Made by a program: the position numbers and the translations under genes. From Roseomonas elaeocarpi (lineage in GTDB: Bacteria; Pseudomonadota; Alphaproteobacteria; Acetobacterales; Acetobacteraceae): a stretch of DNA of 64,000 bases. The notes under the pieces are model-generated. The model saw nothing but the letters and a program-made list of their open reading frames with translations. It was not told the DNA's origin and ran no database searches. Positions within the stretch are counted from its first letter, which is position 1, and each line of letters opens with the position of its first letter. Shown in pieces: positions 1 to 7,967 of the stretch. The stretch spans positions 1-64,000 of the forward strand of contig NZ_JBHLUN010000002.1 of assembly GCF_042433915.1 (NCBI RefSeq). Direction: 5' to 3'.

Positions 1-315
1 GCGCGCCACCAGCGGCCCCAGCACCAGCACCGAGGCGCGCATCTTGCGCACCAGGTCATAGGGCGCCTCGAGGTTGCTCGCCTCGCCACCCATGGTGAGG
101 GTGCGCGCGCGCGTGTCGTGCTCCACGCTCAGCCCGTGCTGGGCCAGCAGCCGCGCCATGGTGCGCACGTCCTCCAGCGCAGGCGCGTTTTCCAGCACCA
201 GCGGCGCCTCGCCCAGCAGGGATGCCGCCATCAGCGGCAGCGCCGCGTTCTTCGCACCCCCCACCGCAATCGTGCCGCGCAAAACGCGGCCACCCGTCAA
301 ACGTATCCGGTCCAT
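1..315 (-). CDS. murA: UDP-N-acetylglucosamine 1-carboxyvinyltransferase, 5' part only
   Basis: This is the N-terminal 105 codons of MurA, which transfers enolpyruvate from PEP to UDP-GlcNAc in the first committed cytoplasmic step of peptidoglycan synthesis. The protein begins MDRIRLTGGRVLRGTIAVGG and continues with the family-typical AKNAALPLMAASLL segment; the Lys-Asn pair binds substrate. The reading frame is still open at base 1, so the gene continues outside the window. The ATG lies 17 bases downstream of the dcd stop codon on the same strand, so the two are probably co-transcribed. Identity is confident; the catalytic Cys loop lies outside the visible part. Confidence 0.93.
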   Translation of the reverse strand, partial: MDRIRLTGGRVLRGTIAVGGAKNAALPLMAASLLGEAPLVLENAPALEDVRTMARLLAQHGLSVEHDTRARTLTMGGEASNLEAPYDLVRKMRASVLVLGPLVAR

Positions 316-332
316 GTGTCCAGCCCTTCCCG

Positions 333-887
333 TCAGAGCCGCGGCAGCGCGACGCCGCGCTGGCGCATGTATTTCCCGGCGCGGTCGCGGTAGCTGACCT
401 CCGGCGCGCCGGCGCCCTGGAGGAACAGGAACTGGCAGATGCCCTCGTTGGCGTAGATGCGTGCGGGCAGCGGCGTGGTGTTGCTGATCTCGATCGTCAC
501 CTGCCCTTCCCACTCTGGCTCCAGCGGGGTGACGTTCACGATCAGGCCGCAGCGGGCATAGGTGCTCTTGCCCAGGCAGATCACCAGCACGTCGCGGGGG
601 ATGCGGAAGTATTCCACCGTGTGCGCCAGGGCGAAGGAATTGGGCGGGATGATGCAGGTCGGCCCACGGCGGGTGACGAAGCTGTCCTCGGCGAAGTTCT
701 TGGGGTCCACCAGAGCGTTGTCGACGTTGGTGAAGACCTTGAACTCATCCGCCACGCGGGCGTCGTAGCCGTAGGACGAAAGACCGAAGGAGATCACGCC
801 CTCGCGCCGCTGCGCTTCCACGAAGGGCTCGATCATGCCCTGCTCGGCCGCCATGCGGCGGATCCAGGTGTCGGGCATGATGGGCAT
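333..887 (-). CDS. dcd: dCTP deaminase
   Basis: This 184-aa protein deaminates dCTP to dUTP for thymidylate synthesis in the cytosol. It has the normal Dcd length and family motifs: an N-terminal MPDTWIRRMA start region, the central GKSTYARCG segment (Ser and Arg of the active-site loop) and TPLEPEWEGQVTIEISN, which carries the catalytic Glu. It sits just upstream of murA on the same strand. The start used is MPIMPD; the internal Met four codons later is equally possible. Confidence 0.96.
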   Translation of the reverse strand: MPIMPDTWIRRMAAEQGMIEPFVEAQRREGVISFGLSSYGYDARVADEFKVFTNVDNALVDPKNFAEDSFVTRRGPTCIIPPNSFALAHTVEYFRIPRDVLVICLGKSTYARCGLIVNVTPLEPEWEGQVTIEISNTTPLPARIYANEGICQFLFLQGAGAPEVSYRDRAGKYMRQRGVALPRL

Positions 888-976
888 GGGCGGGGGCGGT
901 CCGTTCGGGTCAGGCTTGTTCGGGCCGCCGGATTAGCCCGCCGGGCACCACCCCGTCCACCGCCGGCGCGCGGCGG

Positions 977-1171
977 TCAGCCCTGCTCATCCTTGGCGGG
1001 CTCGCCGGCGGCCGCCGCGTCCTCGCGCGCCCGGCCCTGCGCCTTGCGGCGGCGAAGGTTCTCGCGCAGCGCCCGGGCCAGCCGCGTTTCGCGCTCGGCG
1101 GCGGCGCGCTGCGCGGGGGTGGGCTGAGCGCGGGCGGGCGGCGGATCGGGGTCGTCGGGGCGCTGGGTCAT
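977..1171 (-). CDS. small conserved hypothetical protein
   Basis: This 64-aa highly charged protein starts MTQRPDDPD and ends in an Arg/Ala-rich helix (RALRENLRRRKAQGRAR). Similar short proteins near housekeeping genes occur in many Alphaproteobacteria, by recollection; their function is unknown. An upstream in-frame ATG at 1213 would add 14 residues, but the internal Met gives the more family-like N terminus. It is codirectional with dcd, 90 bp upstream of it. A 14-bp direct repeat lies 54-83 bp upstream of the start. Confidence 0.6.
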   Translation of the reverse strand: MTQRPDDPDPPPARAQPTPAQRAAAERETRLARALRENLRRRKAQGRAREDAAAAGEPAKDEQG

Positions 1172-1224
1172 GCGGTCGGGCAAGGGGAGGCAGGAACGGA
1201 CGAAGCGGGGCATGACCGCGTTCG

Positions 1225-1254
1225 CCTTACTATCTTACCACCTTACTATCTTAC
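1225..1254. repeat. 14-bp direct repeat, possible operator
   Basis: CCTTACTATCTTAC occurs at 1225-1238 and again exactly at 1241-1254, a 16-bp period (about 1.5 helical turns). The block is AT-rich compared with its surroundings and lies 54-83 bp upstream of the small ORF starting at 1171. It may be a promoter or regulator-binding site; no known regulator motif was recognised. Confidence 0.5.
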
Positions 1255-1396
1255 TTCCTCGCCAGCCAATGCCGGCGGTGAGAGGGCGCCGGTGGCACCC
1301 GCCATCATGCCCGCGGAACTGAGCAATTTTCAAGCAAAATCAGCTTTCTGCAACCATCCCAGCGCAGGCGGCGCAGGGTTCCGCCGGCAGCACCGG

Positions 1397-2008
1397 TCAG
1401 GTGTTGGGCCTCAGCGCGGGCGCCGGGTCAGGCGCCGGCGCGGCCCCGCTCCCCGGAACGCCCTGCCCCGTTCCCCCGCTTCCGGGCTGGCCAGGCCTGG
1501 GCAGGCTGTTCAGCAGATCCAGCCCGGGAAGAAAGGGCGAGTCCGCGATGCCCTCGCAGGCGGCCCGCCCGTGGCCGGCGAATTCCTGCACGGCAGCCCC
1601 CTGCGCCCCCGCCGCGACGCCGCTGGCGAAGCTGAAGGCGCGCTCGACGAGGTCGCTCCGCCCGGCCGCCACGGACATCGCCTGCACCCGCCCCATCAGG
1701 ATGACGTGGAACATGACCCGGGCGCGCCATTCCTCGCTCCGCAGGCCGCAGCTGACCGCCAGGGTCAGGACCCGCACCGCCGCGCCGGTGCCCTGCGTCC
1801 GGCCCACCATGGCGGCGGCGACGCGCACCGTGTCCGGATCGATCGGCCGCAGCGTGCCCGGCGGTTGGGCTGGGGCTTGGGCCGGGGGTTGGGCCGGGTC
1901 GGGGGCGGAGGGCCCGAGTGCCGCGCCGCGCGTGGGCGCCGTCGCCTCCGGTCCGGAGGCGCAGCCCAGCAGCGACATCAGAACCGTTGCGAGAACCAGC
2001 CAGCGCAT
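1397..2008 (-). CDS. putative lipoprotein of unknown function
   Basis: The 203-aa product starts MRWLVLATVLMSLLGCASG. It is a short signal peptide with lipobox LLGC, so the mature protein should be lipid-anchored at Cys16. A Pro/Ala-rich linker follows (PAQPPAQAPAQPPG), then a small helical domain without recognised motifs. The ATG at 2008 was chosen because it places the signal sequence at the very N terminus; the frame is open 12 codons further upstream. No function can be assigned. Confidence 0.7.
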   Translation of the reverse strand: MRWLVLATVLMSLLGCASGPEATAPTRGAALGPSAPDPAQPPAQAPAQPPGTLRPIDPDTVRVAAAMVGRTQGTGAAVRVLTLAVSCGLRSEEWRARVMFHVILMGRVQAMSVAAGRSDLVERAFSFASGVAAGAQGAAVQEFAGHGRAACEGIADSPFLPGLDLLNSLPRPGQPGSGGTGQGVPGSGAAPAPDPAPALRPNT

Positions 2009-2154
2009 GGCGGTGCCCTCCGTGGCAGGATTGTCATGCTGCATAGCGAGGGCGCGGCGGCCGGGGCAAGGTTCGGGGCGGCGCTCGGCGGATCGTGAAG
2101 GATGCGCAACGGCGGTGGCGGGCGCATCCGCGCACCCTGTTCGGGGAAGACGAG

Positions 2155-2325
2155 CCGGCAGAACACGCCGGGTGGTGGTCGCCAGGGGAACTGTCCGAGG
2201 AAGTTGCAGGCTTTCTCGGAAACACGGTCGCCATGGTGGAGAAGGTCTACGCCCACCACCATCCCGACTACCTCAGGAAGGCCGCGGACGCCTTGGTAGG
2301 TGTGGATAACTCGAAATCCTCGTCC
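2155..2325 (+). pseudogene. tyrosine recombinase (integrase) C-terminal remnant
   Basis: Inside an open frame of 2095-2367, the translated stretch VAGFLGNTVAMVEKVYAHHH followed by PDYLRKAADAL matches the end of phage-type tyrosine recombinases: the Gly-rich turn, then the catalytic Tyr preceding HHHPDY. The upstream conserved Arg/His-x-x-Arg boxes are absent and the N-terminal part of the frame is not integrase-like. It therefore looks like a leftover of an integrative element. It lies about 50 bp from the 3' end of tRNA-Thr, a classic attachment target. Confidence 0.65.
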
Positions 2326-2376
2326 ATTGGACGAGAAATGCCGTTGTGGCGCTCACCGGAAACCTAACGAAAACAA

Positions 2377-2451
<75 letters not shown>

Positions 2452-2660
2452 GTGCTTGTCCCGGAGCGAGGCGGTTCCTAGCCCCTGCCCTTCCGGGTGG
2501 CAAGCCCCCTGCGCGCAGGCGATGCATCGTCTCGTGCGGAATGGCTGGGAGGGTGGCTCCGGGCCAGGGTCTGCGGCCTGCCCACGACCCGCTGCGCTGG
2601 CCCCGCCGGGAAAGGCGAGGGCCGGGATGCTTTTAAAACTTCGACCCTTAAGCTGCCGGC

Positions 2661-3665
2661 ATGGTTCCCTTGCGCCGGCGGATTCGCGTCGCTTTCCTTT
2701 GCCTGCTTCCCGCCGCCTGCGCGGGCCCGGCGCCCTGCGGGCCGGAACAGGGCACGGTGGTGCCGGTCACCCTGAACGGCAGGACGCCGCTGGTGACCGT
2801 GCAGGTCGACGGCAAGCCGGCGGTGATGGTGCTCGAGACGGGTGCGGAGAGCACCGCCCTGACGGTTTCCGGTGCGCAGCGGCTCGGCATCGTGGCGGAC
2901 CCGACGCGCACCTCCTTGTCGGGTGGGATCAGCGGACTGACGCGCGTGCCCACGGCGGCGGTCGGTCCGATTGCGCTGGGGCCGCTGTCGCTGGCTGAGA
3001 GCCGCCGCTTGGTGCTCGCGCTCCCCACCCTGGAAGCGCTGCGTCCTACCCCGGGCGACGGGCTGCTCGGCATCGACCTGCTGAGCCAGGCCGACGTCGA
3101 CCTCGACCTGCCGCACGGGCGCATGACGCTTTATCCCGTGGGCCTGTGCCGAGCGGGGCTGCCGAACTGGAAGCGTCCCTACGCGGCCCTGCCGACCTGG
3201 CAAGCAACGAATCTGTGGCTGGGCACGCAGGTCGAGCTGGACGGGCGCAGCTTCCAGGCACTGCTCGACACGGGGTCCGCGGGCACCCTGATCGACAAGC
3301 GGGCCACGGCGCTGCTGGACCTGCCGGAGCCGCCGGCGAACATACGGCGCACGCAGGCCCACGGCATCGGGGACACGCCGCACGATATCTATCCCTACCG
3401 CTTTCGCGAGATGCGGATCGGCCCGACACGCTTCCCGAATCCCGTTCTGGGCGTGATCGACCGGCCGGGATACGGTTTCCAGGCGGCGCCGTTCCTGCTC
3501 GGCGCGCAATACACCAACACCCAGCACCTCTGGCTGAGCTACGCCGCGCGGCGGATCTTCGTGGAGCGTGCCGCTGCCCCGCCCTCGCCAAACAATCCTG
3601 CCCCAGGCAAGGCCGCCACGAACAGCGCCGCCCCGGGCGATGCAGCGCGCTCCGTAGCGCCGTAG
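2661..3665 (+). CDS. pepsin/retropepsin-like aspartic protease lipoprotein, two lobes
   Basis: This 334-aa protein has an N-terminal export signal ending in a lipobox-like LLPAAC around Cys20. It then carries two aspartic-protease-fold repeats. The second lobe has a canonical ALLDTGSAGTLID motif (Asp203). The first has MVLETGAESTALT, with Glu59 where the catalytic Asp is expected. The family consists of tandem-lobe periplasmic aspartyl protease-like proteins. With one altered Asp it may be an inactive or substrate-binding homologue, or work as a dimer through the second lobe. Neighbours give no clue. Confidence 0.75.
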   Translation: MVPLRRRIRVAFLCLLPAACAGPAPCGPEQGTVVPVTLNGRTPLVTVQVDGKPAVMVLETGAESTALTVSGAQRLGIVADPTRTSLSGGISGLTRVPTAAVGPIALGPLSLAESRRLVLALPTLEALRPTPGDGLLGIDLLSQADVDLDLPHGRMTLYPVGLCRAGLPNWKRPYAALPTWQATNLWLGTQVELDGRSFQALLDTGSAGTLIDKRATALLDLPEPPANIRRTQAHGIGDTPHDIYPYRFREMRIGPTRFPNPVLGVIDRPGYGFQAAPFLLGAQYTNTQHLWLSYAARRIFVERAAAPPSPNNPAPGKAATNSAAPGDAARSVAP

Positions 3666-3673
3666 CGCATTTC

Positions 3674-4297
3674 CTAGTGTCCGCCGGAACGCCGGAAAAA
3701 GCGCGGGAGCCAGCCATCGCCCTTCGCCCGGGCCGGCACCGCGTCCGGCGCGGGCCGGTCGCCGTCCGGGTTGCGGTACAGGTAGGCCACGCGCGCCCGC
3801 ACCTCCTCCACCGGCCAGTTCCACCAGGCCTCGGCGAGGAGGCGCTCGATCGTGTCGGGGCGGAAGCGCAGGCGATGGACGCGGGCGGGGTTGCCCACCG
3901 CCACGGCGTAGGGCGGGATGCGCCCCGCCACCACGGCGCGCGCGCCGATCACTGCGCCGTGGCCGATCTCGGCGCCGGCCAGCACCACCGCCCCGGCGCC
4001 GAGCCACACGTCGTGGCCGATGCGCGTCGGGCGCGACGGCGCGGGATCGGGGCCCTCACCTTCCGCGAAGCCCAGGCCCACCAGCGGAAAGGTCGTGGCG
4101 CGGTCGAGCCGGTGGTTGCCGCCACCGTGGATCACCACGTCCTTGGCGATGGAGCAGTAGCGGCCGATCTCCACGCGCTCATCCTCGCGCCACAGGTTGA
4201 GCTCGATGCGCTGGTCGAAATAGGTCCATTCGCCGACCGTGACGCGCGGGTCGGTGTTGCACTCGCGCAGCCAGCGGGTCGGACCGGTGATCTCCAT
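3674..4297 (-). CDS. CatB-like hexapeptide-repeat acetyltransferase
   Basis: The 207-aa product starts MEITGPTRWLRE. It carries left-handed beta-helix hexapeptide repeats (IGRYCSIAKDVVIHGGGNH, then IGHDVWLGAGAVVLAGAEIG and IGARAVVAGRIPPYAVAVG). The end NPARVHRLRF is typical of the xenobiotic/virginiamycin acetyltransferase (CatB/Vat) group. The His in the HGGGNHRLD segment corresponds to the catalytic region. The acceptor is unknown. The ATG at 4297 was preferred over an upstream start that would add 42 Arg-rich residues of non-coding character. It converges with the protease gene, with stops 9 bp apart. Confidence 0.8.
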   Translation of the reverse strand: MEITGPTRWLRECNTDPRVTVGEWTYFDQRIELNLWREDERVEIGRYCSIAKDVVIHGGGNHRLDRATTFPLVGLGFAEGEGPDPAPSRPTRIGHDVWLGAGAVVLAGAEIGHGAVIGARAVVAGRIPPYAVAVGNPARVHRLRFRPDTIERLLAEAWWNWPVEEVRARVAYLYRNPDGDRPAPDAVPARAKGDGWLPRFFRRSGGH

Positions 4298-4587
4298 GGG
4301 AGGCGCTTGTGGGCGGCCGGCGCATCGCGGGCAAGGGCGGGCGCGGCGGGACGGGCCTGCCCGGAGCGGCCCGGAGCGGCGATGACGCGCCCGGCGCCGC
4401 CCGCTTCGCAAACGGTGCGGCAAGCCCCGGTCCCAGCCGGATGGCCTGACGCGCCCCGCCCTCGCCGTCGCGGCTCCGACGCCCTGGTCCCGCGCCTTCT
4501 GGTTCCGCGCCTCCTGGCCGCGCCGCGTCGGCCCTGCCCTCCCGGCCCCGGCACCCGTCGCTGGCCAGCGCCGCCGCAGGCTCTAGG

Positions 4588-5439
4588 ATGGTGCCCGAGA
4601 TGACACACGATCCGTTTCAGGCCGGCGCCACCCCAGGAACCACCCCGGCGGCCACGATCACCAGCGCCGCCAACGGGCGGATCAAGGCGCTGCGGCTGCT
4701 GCGCGAGCGCAAGGGGCGCGCGGCCACGGGGCTGTTCCTGGCAGAGGGCGAGGATGCGCTGCGCATGGCGCTGGACGCCGGGCGGACGGTGGCGAGCCTG
4801 GTGTTCGACCCGGGGCGCGCCGGCGCGGCGCTGCAGGCCATGGCGGAGCGCTGCGCCGCCGGGGGCGCGGAGATGATCCCGGCCGGCCCCGCGGTGCTGG
4901 CGGCGCTGTCGGGGCGCGACAACCCGCCGCGCGTGGTGGCCGCGCTGCCCCAGCCCTGGGTGGCGCTCGACGCGCTGCCGGTGGTGCGGCCCGCCGCCTT
5001 CGCGGTGCTGGAAGCGCCGCGCGACCCGCGCAACCTCGGCGCCGTGGCGCGCTCGGCCGAGGCGGCCGGCGTGGCCGGGCTGATCCTGCTGGGCGAGAGT
5101 TGCGACCCCTGGGGGCCGGACGCGGTGGCGGCCTCGGCCGGGGCGCTGCTGGTGCTGCCGGTGGCGCGCGCCGGGCTGGAGGAGTTCGCGCGGTGGCGGG
5201 CGCGGCACGGCGTGGCGCTGGCGGGCACGAGCCTGGCCGCCGAACTGGATTACCGGAGGGCGCCCTACGGCGAGGCGGTGGCGGTGGCGATGGGCACCGA
5301 GACGACGGGGCTGTCCGAGGAGCTGGCGGGTGCCTGCGACCTCCTGGTGAAGATCCCGATGCGCGGGCGGGTGGACAGCCTCAACCTCGCGGTGGCGGCG
5401 GGGCTGATGATCTTCGCGGTGACGGAAGCGCAGCGCTGA
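4588..5439 (+). CDS. SpoU/TrmH-family RNA 2'-O-methyltransferase
   Basis: The 283-aa protein has an N-terminal RNA-binding substrate domain (ITSANGRIKALRLLRERKGR) and a C-terminal SPOUT fold. The three SPOUT motifs are visible: EAPRDPRNLGAVARSAEAAG, VAMGTETTGLSEEL and KIPMRGRVDSLNLAVAAGLM. It methylates a ribose 2'-OH of rRNA or tRNA; the exact target cannot be read from the sequence (23S rRNA RlmB-like is one option). ATG at 4588 or the fifth codon (4600) could be the start. Confidence 0.88.
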   Translation: MVPEMTHDPFQAGATPGTTPAATITSAANGRIKALRLLRERKGRAATGLFLAEGEDALRMALDAGRTVASLVFDPGRAGAALQAMAERCAAGGAEMIPAGPAVLAALSGRDNPPRVVAALPQPWVALDALPVVRPAAFAVLEAPRDPRNLGAVARSAEAAGVAGLILLGESCDPWGPDAVAASAGALLVLPVARAGLEEFARWRARHGVALAGTSLAAELDYRRAPYGEAVAVAMGTETTGLSEELAGACDLLVKIPMRGRVDSLNLAVAAGLMIFAVTEAQR

Positions 5440-5520
5440 GGCGGCGGCCGGCGGAGGCCCCTGCCCCCGCCGCCCGCGTCGTTCAAGCGCGGAGGCTCCG
5501 GCCGCCGCCGGCCGTGCCGT
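5440..5520. terminator. GC-rich hairpin region between convergent genes
   Basis: The 81-bp gap between two convergent stop codons holds complementary GC-rich segments (GGCGGCGGCCGGCGGAGGCC against GGCTCCGGCCGCCGCCGG). They can form a stem of more than 12 bp without a T tract. A bidirectional transcription stop is plausible but not proven. Confidence 0.35.
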
Positions 5521-6402
5521 TCAGGCGCCGAGGCTGGCCGTGGTCTCGTCGAACAGGGAGTCGACGCTCATCCGGTGCGGGATGATTTTCTGCTCGAGCG
5601 CCCAGTCGATCGCGAGCTGGATGCCCTTGCGGTTCGCCTCCATGCCGATCGGCGGGAAAGGCTCGGGCACGCCGCCCTCGGTCATCTCGCGGCTTTCCAC
5701 CAGCATGCGGTAGATCTCGCGCACCACCTCGGGCTTGCTGCGCGAGATCTCCTCGTGGACCACGAAGACGTGGTTGATCGGCACCACGCCCTCGCGCGCG
5801 TACCAGGCCTTGGCGGCCGCGTGCGGGTCGGGGATCAGGCGCTTCACGCGCGGGTCCTTGGGCAGGTCGACGCCCTGCAGCGTCGCCACCAGCTCACCGT
5901 CCAGCATCATCTTGCCGATGTCGGAGCCCTTGGGCAGGCGCTCGCAGTTCGGCGGGTCGGAATACTCGGCGAGATGCCCCTCGCCCGTGGTGCACCAGGT
6001 GACCTTGTCGAGGTCGACGCCGAATTCGTGCTTGAGGATGCCGCGCACCCAGAGGCCGGTGGTCTGCGCGTAGGTGCGCACGCCGACGCGCTTGCCCTCG
6101 ATGTCCTTGGGATGCAGGTCGAAGAGTTCGCCGTTGAAGCCGGCGCAATGGTGCTGGAAGCGGCCCGAGACCGGCACCGGCAGCATCACGTAGGGCTTGT
6201 TGTAGGCCTTGGCCTGCAGAAGCGTTACGATCGCGAGCTCGCCGCAGTCGTAGGCGTTCTCGCGCAGCATCGCCTTGAAGCCGTTATGCGCCTGCTCCGG
6301 CCCGCAGATGTCGAGCGTGACCGTGTCGGACCGCACGCGGCCGTCGCGGATCGCCTTGGTGACGGGATAGTCGGCGAGGTTGGTCTTGAGCGTGGTGGTC
6401 AT
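5521..6402 (-). CDS. 4,5-dihydroxyphthalate decarboxylase-like protein (distal copy)
   Basis: The 293-aa protein has the fold of periplasmic binding protein-like Pht5/4,5-dihydroxyphthalate decarboxylases: an N-terminal NLADYPVTKAIRDGRV strand-helix, FKAMLRENAYDCGELAIVT, then DIEGKRVGVRTYAQTTGLWV. It has no signal peptide, so it is cytosolic rather than a transporter component. It is the last gene of the eight-gene operon, 13 bp after the ThDP enzyme stop, with an AGGAG ribosome site. It is a divergent paralogue of the first gene of the same operon, so the two may act on different carboxylates. Confidence 0.75.
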   Translation of the reverse strand: MTTTLKTNLADYPVTKAIRDGRVRSDTVTLDICGPEQAHNGFKAMLRENAYDCGELAIVTLLQAKAYNKPYVMLPVPVSGRFQHHCAGFNGELFDLHPKDIEGKRVGVRTYAQTTGLWVRGILKHEFGVDLDKVTWCTTGEGHLAEYSDPPNCERLPKGSDIGKMMLDGELVATLQGVDLPKDPRVKRLIPDPHAAAKAWYAREGVVPINHVFVVHEEISRSKPEVVREIYRMLVESREMTEGGVPEPFPPIGMEANRKGIQLAIDWALEQKIIPHRMSVDSLFDETTASLGA

Positions 6403-6415
6403 CGGCTCCTGCTTC

Positions 6416-7966
6416 TCAGTACAGCTTCACTTCGATCAGCGACGGGCCGGGTTCCTGCGCGGAGCGCACCAGCGCGTCGTGGAACCCTTCCGCCGTGTCG
6501 ACCTGCACGCCCGGCACGCCCATCGACTTCGCCATGGCGACCCAGTCGATCGTCGGGCGGTCGATGTCGATCATCGCCATGGCCTGCGGGCCCGGCGTGG
6601 TGCCGGCGCCCATGTTGGCGTACTCGGCCTTGAGGATGGCGTACTGGTTGTTGGCGAAGATCACGGTGGTGACCGGCAGGCCTTCGCGCGCCTGCGTCCA
6701 GAGCGACTGGATCGTGTACATGGCCGATCCGTCGCCCACCATGCAGATGGTCCGCCGGTCCGGACAGGCCAGCGCGGCGCCGGTGGCCACCGGCGTGCCG
6801 TAGCCGATCGAGCCGCCCAGGTTGTTGATCAGGTCGTGCGGCCGCGCGCCCATGGTGTAGCCCATGGTTTCGCGGCCGGTGGTCAGGGATTCGTCGACCA
6901 CGATCGCGTTTTCCGGCGTCGCGGCGGCCAGCGCGTGGGCGATGCTGAGCGGGTTGAGCGCGCCGGTGGGACGCGGCGTCTCGATGCGTTCCTGCAGGCG
7001 CGGCGCGGTGCGGCGCAGGCCCAGGGCATCGGCCAGCATTTCCAGCGCGGCCTCGGCATCCTCCTCCATCTCGGCCAGCGCGTGGACCTGCGTGCCCGAC
7101 GGCTTCAGCAGGCTCGGCTTGTCGGGATAGCTGAAGAAGGCCACCGGCTCCTTGGTTTGGAGCGTGACGAGGTGGCGGAAGGGGGCCAGGAAGGCGCTGC
7201 CCTGCGCCACGGCGTAGGGGATGCGCTCGATCGGCACGCGGCCCGCGCCGCGCTCGATGCGGGCGGTGAAGAACTGCGAGCCGAGGCGGCAGCCGGTGCC
7301 GGCGGCGATGCGTCCGGCGAGTTCCAGCGCGCGGCCGCGCGTGGCCTTGTTGGCCAGGATGATCAGCGCGGGCTCGCCCGAGCGCAGGACCTTCGCGATG
7401 GCCTCGATCCGGGCCGCGTCGGGCGTTTTGCGCGTGGGGGCCACGGCGGGGGGCAGGATCGCCTCGCCGGCATCCATCCAGGCGGTGTCGCCCGGCAGGA
7501 TCAGCGTGGCGATCTGGCCCGGCAGCTCACGCGCCTTGGCCACGGCGGTCGCGGTGTCCCAGCCGATCGTGGCCGCGGATTCCGCGCGGCGCACCCAGTG
7601 CGACAGCGGCCGCGCCAGGCCCTCGATGTCGCTGGTGAGCGGCGGGTCGTATCGCAGGTGGCTGGCCGAATGCTCGCCGACGATGTTGACCATCCCCGAC
7701 GAGGCGCGCTTGGCGTTGTGGATGTTGGCCAGCCCGTTCGCCAGCCCCGGCCCCAGGTGCAGCAGGGTCGAGGCCGGGGTGTCGCGCATGCGGTACCAGC
7801 CGTCCGCGGCGCCGGTGCAGACGCCCTCGAACAGGCACAGGACGCTGCGCATCCTGGGATTCTCGAGCGCCGACAGGAAGTGCATCTCGGACGTGCCGGG
7901 GTTGGCGAAGCAGACCTCCACCCCCCGGTCGACCAGCGTTGAAACGAGGCTGCCGGCGCCGTTCAC
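6416..7966 (-). CDS. thiamine diphosphate-dependent enzyme (acetolactate synthase/benzoylformate decarboxylase type)
   Basis: The 516-aa protein has the three ThDP-enzyme domains. The N-terminal pyrimidine-binding domain has FANPGTSEMHF and the activating Glu in LCLFEGVCTGAADG. A central domain follows, then a C-terminal pyrophosphate domain with VGDGSAMYTIQSLW and Asn-Asn about 27 residues later. It lacks the FAD-binding hallmarks of true acetolactate synthase as far as can be judged and is short for AHAS. In this operon a 2-oxoacid decarboxylase or lyase role is likely. It starts with GTG two bases after the aldolase stop, indicating translational coupling. Confidence 0.85.
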   Translation of the reverse strand: MNGAGSLVSTLVDRGVEVCFANPGTSEMHFLSALENPRMRSVLCLFEGVCTGAADGWYRMRDTPASTLLHLGPGLANGLANIHNAKRASSGMVNIVGEHSASHLRYDPPLTSDIEGLARPLSHWVRRAESAATIGWDTATAVAKARELPGQIATLILPGDTAWMDAGEAILPPAVAPTRKTPDAARIEAIAKVLRSGEPALIILANKATRGRALELAGRIAAGTGCRLGSQFFTARIERGAGRVPIERIPYAVAQGSAFLAPFRHLVTLQTKEPVAFFSYPDKPSLLKPSGTQVHALAEMEEDAEAALEMLADALGLRRTAPRLQERIETPRPTGALNPLSIAHALAAATPENAIVVDESLTTGRETMGYTMGARPHDLINNLGGSIGYGTPVATGAALACPDRRTICMVGDGSAMYTIQSLWTQAREGLPVTTVIFANNQYAILKAEYANMGAGTTPGPQAMAMIDIDRPTIDWVAMAKSMGVPGVQVDTAEGFHDALVRSAQEPGPSLIEVKLY

Positions 7967-7967
7967 C

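Noticed and set aside
2301..2309. Perfect DnaA box (TGTGGATAA) in the integrase remnant
   Set aside because: It is a single isolated copy, far from dnaA and with no cluster. About one chance occurrence is expected in DNA this long, so no origin was called.
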